Translations under genes and position numbers: made by a program
Notes under the pieces: model-generated
Databases searched by the model: none
What the model was told of the DNA's origin: nothing
What the model saw: only the letters and a program-made list of their open reading frames with translations
NCBI GenBank assembly: GCA_009801015.1
Contig: VHZZ01002544.1
Coordinates: forward strand, 78,079-101,942
Length of the DNA: 23,864 nucleotides
Origin: Silene noctiflora
Taxonomy: Eukaryota; Streptophyta; Magnoliopsida; Caryophyllales; Caryophyllaceae
Direction of reading: 5' to 3'
Shown here: one piece after another, positions 9,290-19,860 of the stretch
Position numbering within the stretch: position 1 is the first letter of the stretch
Layout of the letters: every line of letters starts with the position of its first letter

Positions 9290-12200
9290 TTACACATCAT
9301 TGATACTGTCCTTGCTAAGAGCCACCTTCTCAGGGAGTACAAATGAAGCACACAACATTAACTTTCTTGGTGCAACTCGGCGAACAAGACGCATCTCGAC
9401 AGAAAAAGCCGCCTCTCCTAAAGCAACTCTTACTCTCTGCATCAACATGTCACAGAGAAAGAACGCGAAGATGATAGGATTAGCAAAGCCACACAATCAC
9501 GGAAAACTCAGGATACTTCTTTTAACATAGACATGAAAATCATGATTACTTTCATATGCTGGTGATAGTGTCAAACCTCGTGGAAATCAAATTCTGGGTC
9601 TTCAGCACTTGAAAACCCGTAAACGTGGATTGTCGGAAAGGTCAATTTTCTGTTACTTGGCATGTTCTTGAATATGCCCCGAAATGCATCTGCAAAGTTC
9701 AAATTGAGAAAAACGTGCTCTAGTTTGAGAGAACTTCAAACCCTACAATACCACCAAAAAAAAAAAAAAAAAAAAAGATGACGCTTTTGGAAAAACGATG
9801 GTTCCTCGCCTTACGAATAAAAATGACACTAGTAGTAAAACTAATAGTCACATCATATGTCCGCTCCAAAGTAAACTACAGTGTTGTTATAACTGCTAAC
9901 TTTGCTTAACTTCTGCTCATAAGTTTCTGTGTTCCACAAGATAGTACTGAAAGTAGAAACACAACTTCCATGGCAGTCCCTATGTTCATGGAACGCAGTG
10001 TACTAGAGTCTAAGAGAACAGGGATCAAGGATTGTATGGTAGAGCTGCAGAAAATTTAAAAGAGAACTACTGAACATTAATATTGTCCTTATTTGACTTT
10101 GATGGACAAATTATGTCACCCTAGCAATCTTTTTCAGTCTTTCGACATCTCATTCCTCATTTATCGGTATCCGACACATTTAGGCGTGTCCGGCCCATCT
10201 TCTAATCAATCTTTTTCAGTCTTTCGACATCTCATTCCTCATTTATCGGTATCCGACACATTTAGGCGTGTCCGGCCCGTCTTCTAATCAATCTTTTTCA
10301 GTCTTTCGACATCCCATTCCTCATTTATCGGTATCCGATACATTTAGGCGTGTCCGGCGTGTGTCCGATGAGTGTTGTGTCACAGGACGGCTGATTAGGA
10401 GGAGTGTCCGTGCTACCTACTGTATAACTGTGTGATGGAAGGTTACTATTGAAACAGAAAGGAGGATACATTACTAAAGGGGTGTTTGGTTGAGGGTCTC
10501 AAGAAATGGTAAGGTCTAAAGGAAAACCTAACAATTATCCCCTTTGTTAGTGTTTGTTTCACCCCTCTAACCTTTTTCCTTGTTTGCTAACGCCCACATT
10601 CATCTACCTTCATTACCCAATCCAACACAAGGTTGCCAAAGAACCCCATCTAACCATCTAGCCACCGAACCTCACCTGGCACGACCACTTGCCCAGACAA
10701 TTAAGCAACGACTCACCAAACCACCGAACATCACCTGACCACCTGAACTCCACCTAGTCACCTGACCACTGAACCTCACCTAATACCTAGCCACCCCGGA
10801 ACCCCATCTGACCGTCAAACCACCAAACCCCACTACCTAAACGCCTGACTGAGCCAGCTAGCCACTGACTCATCCAACAACTTAACTCCAGCTGACACAA
10901 CCATCTACACCGCTAAACGCCTGACTGAGCCACCTAGCCACTGACTCACCCTGTCACCCAACCACTTAACCCCACCTGACCTCACCACTTAGCCATCCAA
11001 AGCTACCTAATCACTAAACCCCACTTGACCCAAAAACCTGACCACTTTACCCGAGCCACCTAGCCACCGACTAACCCTAATCATACTGTTTGATATTTTA
11101 TAAACCAAAGAGTCACCAAAGGAATCGAGGGGTATTATCATTCCCTTTCTAAATCAGAACCAAACAGGCATCTTGATTCTTTTCCATAACCCTTATGCGA
11201 ACCAAACTCCCCGTAATGGTTTAGAAACAGATATCTTTCAGCGGTTCCAACTTGAAAGATTCTATCCAGGTGGAAAGTCCATCTTTCGTCAGACAGTTAT
11301 ATGAACTAAGGTTTCAGTTACCAAAAAATCTAAATTCTATTGTCATAAGCCATAACCTCTGTTGCTCAGACACAGGTATGGGTGTCGGATCCTGATACGA
11401 ATGCGAGTGTCGGGTACTCCACGATGAGAATTTTAAAGGAAAACCATGATTTCTCAAAATAAAGCTACTTCGGTCATTTTCTACAGTACTTTGTTTTGGC
11501 AAGTGAGTAAAAAAGATGAAATGAAAAAGATGACTCATAACAAGCACAATTCAAGTAAAAGGTAAGTTCGGATTCCAGAAAACAGACCTAGAAATTCCAC
11601 AGCATCATTTGGCAAATTCATTACAACTTGTGTGATGGAGTGAGCGTTATTGTTTGAGAAAACAGTTTCAATAAATCTTCTCCCATCCATGTTATATACC
11701 TAAAACCAAAAGTAAAATGAGTGAAGGTTAGCAACAGTACTCTCCATCTGATTAACTCGAGTGTCATCTGACTGTTGCAAACTTTCGACCTTCATACAAA
11801 CGCAATCTTTAGCTTGCATCAACAACTCCCCCATGAATCTATATGACTATAGAACAAGACTGCCAACAGATGCCAAGTCCAATATCAATATGTAACATCC
11901 AATAGGCCATGTGTACTTTTTCGAGTATCTGAACATAGATGTTAAGCAAACGCCCTAATATAAATACAAGCAAACCCGTTCGTAACTTATTGGGGGTTGA
12001 GAAACTTCAGTAACCTTGATTTCCACAGATCTAGCTTGAAGTTTCCTTCAACTTTATCTAGCATTAGATACTTATGAACTAACACATCCATTGTAGAAGT
12101 ACAGTATACAACCTGGCAAGGACTCACCACAGCAAGTGAATTAGACCATTCTTGGATGAAGGAAATGTAAAACCTACTCTTTCAATATCAGCTCCTTGTT

Positions 12201-15200
12201 TTTTGTTTCCATAATATTTTTGCCAGGGGTGAAGAGAGACAGGTAGATCAAGGGAATTAACACAAGTCACAAGCTATCCACTGGCAGACACTACAGCAAG
12301 TGTTCAAAGAAAGTGGATGGTATGTCAGAAGTTGAGATTGTACCTTTATCTTACTCCCAAGCTTGTTCAGGACACAATTTCTTTCGAGATAATCAACAGC
12401 ATTTGGATTCAAATCATTAGCGTAGACACGTTTCACTTTCTTTGCTGCAGATATAGCAATTGGACCAACTCCAGAGAAAACATCACCTGTAATTTTTGGG
12501 ACAAGAAAGTTAAATTACTTTAATTTTGGGGTCCAGTCCATAAAGCACGCATGTAAAACATATTTTATGGCCTAAAAAGGCAGAGCAGCATAATAAAAGA
12601 TAAAAGAACAACCCACAAACATAGCATGCACATGAATTTGTTGTGGCGTGCTGCCTTGTATTTTATGTCGCATGAGCAACAAACTAAATATAGATTTCTT
12701 TGTCGGATAGTACTCAAGAATACATTTTTTTTTCAAAGATTTACTCACTTGCCAGCGAAAAAAGTAATCCCGCTGGCTATTTGACCCTTATAGCACATGC
12801 TTCGTGAGTCGGGAACGGAGTATCGTATCCGATACGTATCGGAGTATCGGACACGTGATTTTGAATTTTAATAGATACGGGAATACGGTCAAAGGAGTGT
12901 CTTGACTGTTTTATAGATACGGATACGACACGTCTTATATAAATATTTTTATCATATCTGAGAAATAAATAAAAAATATGGTTTTAATTTTTTTTTATAT
13001 TTTTTTTAATAAGTAAAGGCGAGTACTGAGAGATAAAACATACTACACCCTCCGTTTTTTATTATTTGACGTTTTACAAAATGTTGTTTTTTTCACTTTA
13101 CTTGTCGTCGTACTAATTTCCACACCATTATAACACCCAATTTCCCATGATTCATTTAATGAGTGCAGTATTTCAAAATAAAAACAAACAGAGGGCTCCA
13201 CTGCTCCAGTTGTCATCCACAACCTATTACCCATACCCAAAATACTAACCCTAATTTCCTTTCCTTCTAACTCCCGCCGCACTATCATTTTCTCTTTCTC
13301 TCTCTCTCCTTTTTCTTCAACCTCCTGCTAGAGCTCTTCCTCGCACCATAACTCCATCAGGCTTCAACTTATTGATCTTCTCCTTCTCCCAGCACTGAAG
13401 CACTGATGACATCTGGGTGAAGGTCAAGATCCTTCATCTTCTATTACAGGCTGCTCGCATCCTTCATCTTCCATATAAGTTTTCCTTGCCGTGTCAGTAT
13501 CGTGTCTGTAATCACCGTATCGGATACGTATTACGTATCGTATTACATATCGTATCGTGTCGATACGGAAAACGTCACCCAAGTGCCGTGTCGGAGTATC
13601 ACAGCCTAATACTCGTTTAATGTCCCTTCCTGTGGCCTTGGAAAATGTCCGTTTTCTAATCCCCGAGTCCTAAGTTTCATCTTTTTCACTCAATTTCGTC
13701 ATCAAACTCATCTTTTCTTTTAACCCAGAAGATAAAGAACCCTACTTTTGTAACTAAAGTGGCGTGCATACATATTTAGAAAAACACATCTACTTGATCA
13801 CAAAAACTTGAGGGAGGAGAAGAATCGTGTGTTTTAGCGGAAAATATTTTGGCAGTGGTGTTTGATAAAATAAGGTCTTATAAGATAAAAATATATTAAA
13901 TACTCCCTCATATTCACTCATTTCTTCCCCCTTCTATTTTGCATAAAAATTAAGGAAATGATTTTGGACCACACAAACCACTCTATTCCACTCTACCCCA
14001 CATATAATTGAATTTGGACTACACAAAAATTTCCAAAAAAGGAAAGAGGGAAGAAAATCCGACTAGCATAAATAAGGAAAGAGGGAAGAAATCAGTGAAT
14101 AGGAGGGAGTAGTTGTTTGCAACAGATTTACTATATAGAGCCTACAAACTTCTAAGAACATAAAGTATCACATCCGTGAAAATCAAATTTAGGAAATATA
14201 TACCAAAGTCATAAACAAAAGCACTTAACGTACTCTGCATCTCGCCCTATCGAGGAATCTTGGAGAGCTGATTATTCCTACTTCCTCCACCCCAAGAAGA
14301 TTGCTCACCTTTCCAATTTGGTTTGATATAGAATACATAAATCAATTACTCTGTACTATATTTGTAGGTTTAAATGATCAATTTTCTTAATTTCACAACA
14401 CTTCCCCGGAACAAAAGGCAATCCATAACAAAAGTTAAACTGATAACTTTTTCATTTTACCCTCTACCAAACTAAGGTAATAATTTCAGTAAACCATGAA
14501 TCGCTTATAGCTGCCACTGCAAAGTATTCCCTTTTAATATCAAGCAGAGATTTATAAGGATTTCTACTCTCAATCAATAGACCCTGTTTGTAAATATGTA
14601 AGAAGAAATATGCGGGTGATGATTTAAGTTTTTAGGATAGAAGTTATGTTGAAAGATACTCCCAGACACCATGTGACAGCAATATAATACATAATCTAGA
14701 AAGCTACCCATTTTTCAGGAATTAGAGGCTTAGAGCTAGCACATTATTACTGAAACAATAATGGTATAAACAAAAAAAATAAAGATATTGCGGAAACAAA
14801 AAAGGAATAAAGATATTGCGGAAACAAAAAAGGACATGTAATGATCATGGCCAATATGAAGTGTACATACATAGCACATCACTTCTAGTAAAGGAATTTA
14901 CGAGCCTCTGTCTTTCAGTAGCTAACCTTGAATTCCAATACCTGCATTCAGTTCAAAGAAAACAGAAAATGATGTTTCGTGCCAGACTAATGCCTTTACT
15001 GTTAAGAAACCAAAATATGAAGGGGTCCTAGAACACATATCAGTCCAATGTCATCACTGACAGAAGTAATTATTCACACTGAAATACCTAAATCAAAAGT
15101 GCCATGTGCAGATGTATGGCAAAGCAAAATGCTTACACGGTGGCAAGGTCAAGGTGGAAACGCAAGCCATTCTCAATGACAGTTGTAGCAAGGGAATGAT

Positions 15201-18200
15201 TTCCAGCTAGGACCTCCAGCTGCATTGTTCTGTAGTGATTACTGATAGCTTCAATTTTATTCACAACTGTTTGAATTTTTGGTTTATTTTTGTCAAGGAC
15301 CACCTGAACCAAAAACTACTTTCTCATTCTGCCGATTACTTGAAAAATCAAGGAAAAATAAAGTTAGATCCCACAAGTCACCTTTGCAATAGCTCTTTTG
15401 AATGGCAAGTGTTCATCTTTTAAGTTCAGGTGTGCAACATGCCCAATGCTTTCAAAAGCAGAAAGAATAATCATGTCTTTTGGCAACAATGCTGATAAAA
15501 TCTGAGGGAGCAGCAAAAAAAAAATGAACTTCCATTCAGTTAAAAAAATCAATAATAACCTGAAACATATCACATCACTGCAAGAGTGTACATAATATAA
15601 AGTGTCAGCGGTGTCACCCAAAAGGCCAACAACAACAAGGGCTCGCACAAATTGCAGGGTCAGGGGTTGTCGAATGTAAGCAGCCTTACCTTGTAGCAAC
15701 ACAAAGAAGTAGAAATTGATCGAAAATGAAGATTGCGTCAAAATCTACGTCGAATGACGGCTACTTTGCATAATCTCGTGAGTCATTTTGCTTTACTCCA
15801 TTATAATCCAGAACCAAAGAATAACGAGTCTTTCGCTACAACTGAGATCATGGGATAAAAATCCTCATACTCAAATACAACAAGCCACCACTTCCAGAGG
15901 ATTCATTTTTACATTTCTCCTTTTGCTTACCCTTGCAGTTACTTGGTCTGGGACCTCTTCCAGTGGAACAATATGAGCCAATGCCCCGTAAGAAAGAGAG
16001 ATAGTGTTCATGACACATAAGCATAGCACCAAAATAAATATAACAAAGAGAACACTATGAACCACACCCAATAGAGAAGATACATGCACACATACCTCAT
16101 CACCTGGCCAGTAATCATAAAACAAGGTCAGGTTACACCTAACAAGCTCGAAACATGACTTTAATTCTTCATTTGAACAATTATTTAGGAGTGCCTGTAA
16201 AATACAATAAATATGTTAGGGAAATGGAAAGTTATACAGCTTGATATGGACATTCAAACTAATCATGGTAGTATTTTACTTTCATCTGCATACAAGTATT
16301 AACACATTAATAACCAAAAATATCTCTTAACTGTAGGGGTGATAATGAGACGACAAAGCTCGTAAGCGACTCGTCGGCTCGGTCAAAGATCGTCAAAGCT
16401 CTGCTAATGCTAGCTCGGCTCTAGTCCCGAGAACTTAACGAGCCAAGCCGAGCTATCGTTGGCTCGGCTCGGCTCAAACTTTTGTGATTAAATAATATCT
16501 GGCTTTTATTTAATAAAAATATGTCATCATAATTATATCTTTGCATCGGCATATCAAATGTTTTCATTCATTTGCCCAATATTTTTATATTTAACCTTTG
16601 AATCAGAAAATATAGGAAGAAAAAAACAAAAATTAAACAATTATATATAGGCTCAAGTACTCGAGCTCGGATTTAAACCCGCAAGCTTGATAATGAGCTC
16701 AATCTTTACAAGCTCGAGTTTTGTTTCATGAGCACAAGCCGAGCAAGGCCAAGTTCATACTCTGCTCGGCTTGCTCGTTATCACCCCTAATCTTGACTGT
16801 GACATTGTAGTGGAGACACAAAATTCAAGTTGCCAAATTCTAAAGTGGTTGGTGAAGGTTCACAATGTAGCAACTTTCTTGATCAACCTTCGAGTAAGAA
16901 ATTAAAACGCCCAAAAGCACACAATCAACTTCATAAGGAACTCCATGTTCATGATTAACCTCTTTGTGAGGAGAAAACATATACATTAAATTACACCAGG
17001 ACAATAGATAAAGGCATTTAACAAAGCACATGAGAGTACAATTCCAACCAGCACTTAACAGGCGGCTTCCAATAAATCAAAAAGGTTATTCACTGCCACA
17101 AAACTATCGCACCTTCTACTCAACAATGATCGTCCTACTTTCCAAAATTCCTCTCACAAATTTGGAAAGGAAGATCATTCTTGAACAGAAGGTGTATTAC
17201 ATGGTATACCTACTGAGCATGAGCACATTCTATGATTAGCTGAGCAGATTATAGCTCAAACTAAATGAGACGTTCTCATTGTATTAGACAGCTCAAATAT
17301 TACTCCTATTGGCTTCAAAAGTAGTCTGACCAAAATCAAAGTAACTGGTGCTCCCTTCATTTCACCCAATTAGCTCCATTTGACTTTTTTCATTTCCCTT
17401 GATTGTCCCCACTTGACTTTTTACGTTAGGAAGTTTCATTACAATCTATTGTCCCATGTGACTTTTTACGTTACGAAAGTTGAGTCAAATGGGGCTAATT
17501 GAGTGAAATAGAGGTAGTAATATTTTAGCCAACCAGGTCTCAATGGTTACATGAAAATAATTACTTTATGTCTCTCTCAAGAATTTGGAACATATTACTT
17601 CCTCCACTTCAATCATTTCTATACATTTATTGAATACACGTGAGTTATATTTTAATCAAATGTAAAGAATTGATTGAAATGGAGGAAGTATTTTATTTTA
17701 TTTTATGGCTTTGTCATTGATGCCAGCTGAAATATTATCTCATAGCTCACGAGTAAGCAAGTTCCCAACCCATATGATCACACTATACAATCAAACTTTA
17801 TCTGAAGACAAGTATCATCCTAACATAATGACGAGGCAAAATTTGTAAGTGCTTTTTCAGCAACGTTGAGATGCAAAGCTTTTATAGCTTAACAGCAATA
17901 AATATTCCATAATCAGTGTGGTTTTCAGCAAAACTGACAGCATTTACGACATACTGCACTTTCCCATGTGTATTTCAGGGTTTGCTTGGAAACAGCAGTT
18001 AGAGGGGGAGGGGGGGATATGGAGGGAAGATGAGCATCATCCTTCTAAATCCTTCCTATGTGGGCGGGGTTGTACATAAGCTCGTTGGAAACAGGAGAAA
18101 CTGTACACTTCTGTTTCCCTCCAAATCCCTTCATCCAAACAAAGGGTTAAGCTAATAGATGAAAACAAGAGCAACACCACAGAAATACAGATACGACAAA

Positions 18201-19240
18201 CAAGAGTAATTATTGACTTGAAATCATCTTCGGTCTATCAAATCTTACCACATAAACACAACAATTAACGCCAAGAACACGAAAAAAGGTCAGAAATTTA
18301 TCACCTTCACAGCTTCAGGAAGCTCATCGATCTTTCTACCAGCATACTTTTCATCCAAAAGCAACAACCTAGTGGACCCTCTCCACTTCCTTCCCTTGAA
18401 CTCCTCCCCTAACAATGTACTCATATCATCACCATCACCCACATTTGCCTCCTCCTCCACAACCTCAACAACAATCTTCCTCCTCCTCCTCCTTTCCACC
18501 CCCGTCCCCTTCTCTCCTTTGATTTCACTCCCCTCCCCCTTCTTCCCTTTCTTCTTCTTTTTAGTCGGCCTCGAAATCTTAGCCAGATTCCTAAATTTCA
18601 CAAACCCTTTAGCATTAAACTCATTAGCCAGCTTATCCCTATGCAAAACCTCACTCAATTCATCCCCATCCCCCTCAGCTTTCCCATAAATCCTCCGGCT
18701 TACCATCTTTTCAACCTCTTCTTCCTCAACACCTTCCACATCCTTACCAACCCTAATCAAATCAACAACCTCTTCATCAACCTCATCACCAGGAACCCTA
18801 GCAATATTCGAAACCCGAGGCCAATTCAACAAATGCCCTCTAATCCTATTCTCTATCTCATAACACTTATCAGACGGCACCCGAATCGCCGAAATCTCAT
18901 ACACCCTAGTAAACTGATCCTCATCAAAGGGAGCCACTTTCTCCTCATTTTCATCCTCATTTACAAATTGAGGGATGGAATCAATAAAAGGGGTTTTGCA
19001 GGATGTTAAGGGAGAAATACCCTTTCGAAGAGAAGGGCCATAAGTGAAGGCGCCGGTGGTGGTTGCCGGAGAACGGTGGCAAGAGATAGTGGTTGTGGCT
19101 GTGGCGGTGGCGGTGGCGGTGGTGGTGGTGGTGGTGTGGAGGAGAGAAGAAAGAGAAGGGGTGCAAAGGATGAATGTAGGGAAGTGGGTTTGAGAGAGTG
19201 TGAGAGTTTGGTGACGGATTAGCATCAATTTTGATAGCAT
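9290..19240 (-). CDS. TRM5: tRNA (guanine(37)-N1)-methyltransferase, TRM5/Met-10+ family (9 exons, 635 aa)
   Basis: This enzyme methylates N1 of guanine 37 beside the tRNA anticodon using S-adenosylmethionine. Exons: 18305-19240, 16096-16194, 15382-15501, 15137-15303, 14871-14941, 12344-12486, 11588-11699, 9577-9689 and 9290-9436. All eight junctions are GT-AG, and the phases join without a gap. Key parts: a Ser/Thr-rich, acid-poor N-terminus (1-80) like an organellar transit peptide; a Lys/Arg-rich insert (KKKKKGKK 227-234, RRRRRK 250-255); [21 protein letters not shown] (292-312); [23 protein letters not shown] (445-453); the SAM motif [11 protein letters not shown] (466-476); [14 protein letters not shown]; the catalytic-region motif NLPND (540-544); and HVYGFS. 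The C-terminus [17 protein letters not shown] is typical. The start at 19240 was chosen because upstream codons look non-coding; a second Met is at residue 6. It resembles what I recall of Arabidopsis At4g27340. Organelle targeting is inferred. Confidence 0.93.
10125..10370. repeat. 82-bp tandem repeat, three copies, in methyltransferase intron 7
   Basis: Units start at 10125, 10207 and 10289 (each CAATCTTTTTCAGTC) with exact 82-bp spacing. Copies 1 and 2 are almost identical (CCCATCTTC against CCCGTCTTC). The third carries a few changes and runs into different sequence after about 10360. Each unit contains CGGTATCCGACACATTTAGG and GTGTCCGGC. These resemble the subterminal motifs of the hAT-type element at 3181-3844, so the array probably arose from part of such an element. 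Confidence 0.85.
10478..11213. mobile_element. Tourist/PIF-Harbinger-like MITE with a C-rich internal array
   Basis: The left end AGGGGTGTTTGGTT (from 10478) and the right end read on the minus strand, CGGGGAGTTTGGTT (to 11213), are inverted copies. They are flanked by TAA at 10475-10477 and 11214-11216, the target duplication expected for PIF/Harbinger. Between about 10600 and 11080 the plus strand is a degenerate C/A-rich array of CCACCTGACC, CCACCTAGCCACTGACTC and similar words. No transposase frame is present. It lies in intron 7 of the methyltransferase gene. Confidence 0.65.
11350..11430. repeat. Fragment related to the hAT-type foldback family
   Basis: The text CTGTTGCTCAGACACAGG followed by GGGTGTCGGATCC and GAGTGTCGGGTACTCC resembles one terminus of the element at 3181-3844 (CTGTGTTACTCCGACA). 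No opposite end is seen nearby, so it is a truncated copy. It lies in intron 7 of the methyltransferase gene, about 160 bp from exon 7. Confidence 0.5.
12800..13604. mobile_element. hAT-type foldback element relative, decayed, in methyltransferase intron 5
   Basis: The right end on the minus strand is CTGTGATACTCCGACACGG, matching the terminus of the 3181-3844 element at 15 of 16 bases. The presumed left end (from about 12800, CTTCGTGAGTCGGGAACGG) is a poor match. Dense palindromic motifs (GTATCCGATACGTATCGG, CGTATCGTGTCGATACGG) cluster at both ends. A Stowaway-like start (CACCCTCCGTTTTTTATTA) occurs at about 13046 inside it, suggesting a nested insertion. No matching 8-bp target duplication was found. 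Confidence 0.55.
13903..14109. mobile_element. Stowaway MITE in methyltransferase intron 5
   Basis: The termini are CTCCCTCATATTCACTCATT on the left and, on the minus strand, CTCCCTCCTATTCACTGATT on the right, flanked by TA on both sides (13901-13902 and 14110-14111). This is the standard Stowaway (Tc1/mariner-type) architecture. The 207-bp element has an AT-rich, non-coding body and contains an internal near-repeat, GGAAAGAGGGAAGAA, at about 14041 and 14077. Confidence 0.8.
14778..14833. repeat. Perfect 28-bp tandem duplication next to exon 5
   Basis: Two identical 28-bp units (beginning AATAAAGATATTGCGGAAAC) lie side by side at 14778-14805 and 14806-14833, within intron 5 and about 38 bp past the exon 5 donor. 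Perfect identity suggests a recent slippage event. Confidence 0.85.
16334..16790. mobile_element. hAT-like MITE with TAGGGGTG termini in methyltransferase intron 1
   Basis: The left end TAGGGGTGATAATGAG and the right end CTCGTTATCACCCCTAA are inverted copies. Flanking CTTAACTG (left) and CTTGACTG (right) form an 8-bp target duplication with one mismatch, as in hAT elements. Both arms are rich in GCTCGGCTCGGCTC-type words. The centre is AT-rich and non-coding. Confidence 0.7.
17351..17517. mobile_element. Stowaway-like MITE in methyltransferase intron 1
   Basis: The left end CTCCCTTCATTTCACCCAAT matches the minus-strand right end CTACCTCTATTTCACTCAAT, and the match continues through TAGCYCCATTTGACT. 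TA follows the right end at 17518-17519; the left flank is TG, presumably mutated. An internal repeat TGACTTTTTACGTTA occurs twice. Confidence 0.7.
17598..17688. mobile_element. Very short Stowaway-like MITE
   Basis: The left end CTTCCTCCACTTCAATCATT and the minus-strand right end CTTCCTCCATTTCAATCAAT pair along about 31 bases, with TA on both sides (17596-17597 and 17689-17690). At 91 bp it is almost all hairpin. It lies 80 bp from the previous Stowaway-like element in the same intron. Confidence 0.7.
17978..18146. mobile_element. MITE-like inverted repeat near methyltransferase exon 1
   Basis: The left side GGGTTTGCTTGGAAACAG, with GGATATGGAGGGAAG further in, pairs with the right side, read on the minus strand as CCCTTTGTTTGGATGAAGGG followed by GATTTGGAGGGAAACAG. 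A run of Gs (about 18003-18016) lies inside. Target duplication is not clear, so the superfamily is unassigned. It ends about 160 bp from the exon 1 donor. Confidence 0.5.
19088..19135 (-). repeat. Coding microsatellite (Thr/Ala run) in the methyltransferase N-terminus
   Basis: ACC and GCC codons alternate here and encode Thr6 followed by (Ala-Thr)4 and Thr2, residues 36-51 of the predicted protein. The tract lies in the poorly conserved leader ahead of the catalytic part, so length changes would probably be tolerated. Confidence 0.8.
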
Positions 19241-19416
19241 TTCATGGAAAGAGATATAGTGTGTGTAATTGTGCAATAATGGCGGTATTTCATGAATGTA
19301 AGGGTTGTGGACTTGTGGAAGACGTTTTTGTAAGTTTATATTTACAACGGATAAAGTATTCCTTTGGTTTGACTTGTTCATGTCCTATGAGGTTAACACG
19401 GGTCGGATAAAAATAT

Positions 19417-19840
19417 GGGATATTCTACGTGATAATCCCGTATTTTTTTATTTTTTACATGGTAACCTCGTTTTTAACAAAAATGTCTGTGACTGGCCAT
19501 AACTCACGATCAAAAATTCTGAAAGCAACGATTTTTTTTTCAAATTGACGGGCTTTACGAGATTTTGGATCTGGAAAAAAAAATCAGTTCCTGAACTCGT
19601 GGCAAGATTTAGGTCAATCAAACTTTAAACTTTGACAGATCGTAACTCTTTGTAGCGAGTTCCGAACGCGACATTTTTTTTTTTCAAATTGACCGCGTTT
19701 ATGATATCTTTGATTTGAAAAAAAATCGTCGCCTTCAAAACTCATGGTTGTAAGTTATGGCCAGTCAAAGGCATTTTTGGTAAAAATGAGGTTACCATGT
19801 AGAAAATAAAAAAACACGGGGTTAACACGTAAAATATCCC
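19417..19840. mobile_element. Long-terminal-inverted-repeat hairpin (Mutator-like non-autonomous element)
   Basis: The left arm begins GGGATATTCTACGTG. The right arm, read on the minus strand, begins GGGATATTTTACGTG. They stay alike for about 90 bases, sharing CATGGTAACCTC and GACTGGCCATAACT. Between the arms, a segment around TTTTTTTTTCAAATTGAC occurs twice (about 19530 and 19677), suggesting internal duplication. Long inverted arms and a non-coding body suit a Mutator-like MITE or foldback element. A 9-bp target duplication could not be confirmed. It lies 177 bp upstream of the methyltransferase ATG. Confidence 0.6.
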
Positions 19841-19860
19841 AAATTATATTGTGTCAAAAT

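Noticed and set aside
9273-9530. Plus-strand frame opposite the last methyltransferase exon
   Set aside because: The minus strand encodes the conserved C-terminus [17 protein letters not shown], so the plus-strand frame is its shadow.
13043-13288. 81-codon minus-strand frame as a gene
   Set aside because: It lies inside a decayed transposon in an intron, starts in a Stowaway-like end, and has no recognisable domain.
18372-19009. Plus-strand frames opposite methyltransferase exon 1
   Set aside because: They are antisense shadows of a well-supported coding exon, with Ser/Pro/Phe-rich translation caused by its Lys/Glu/Arg codons.
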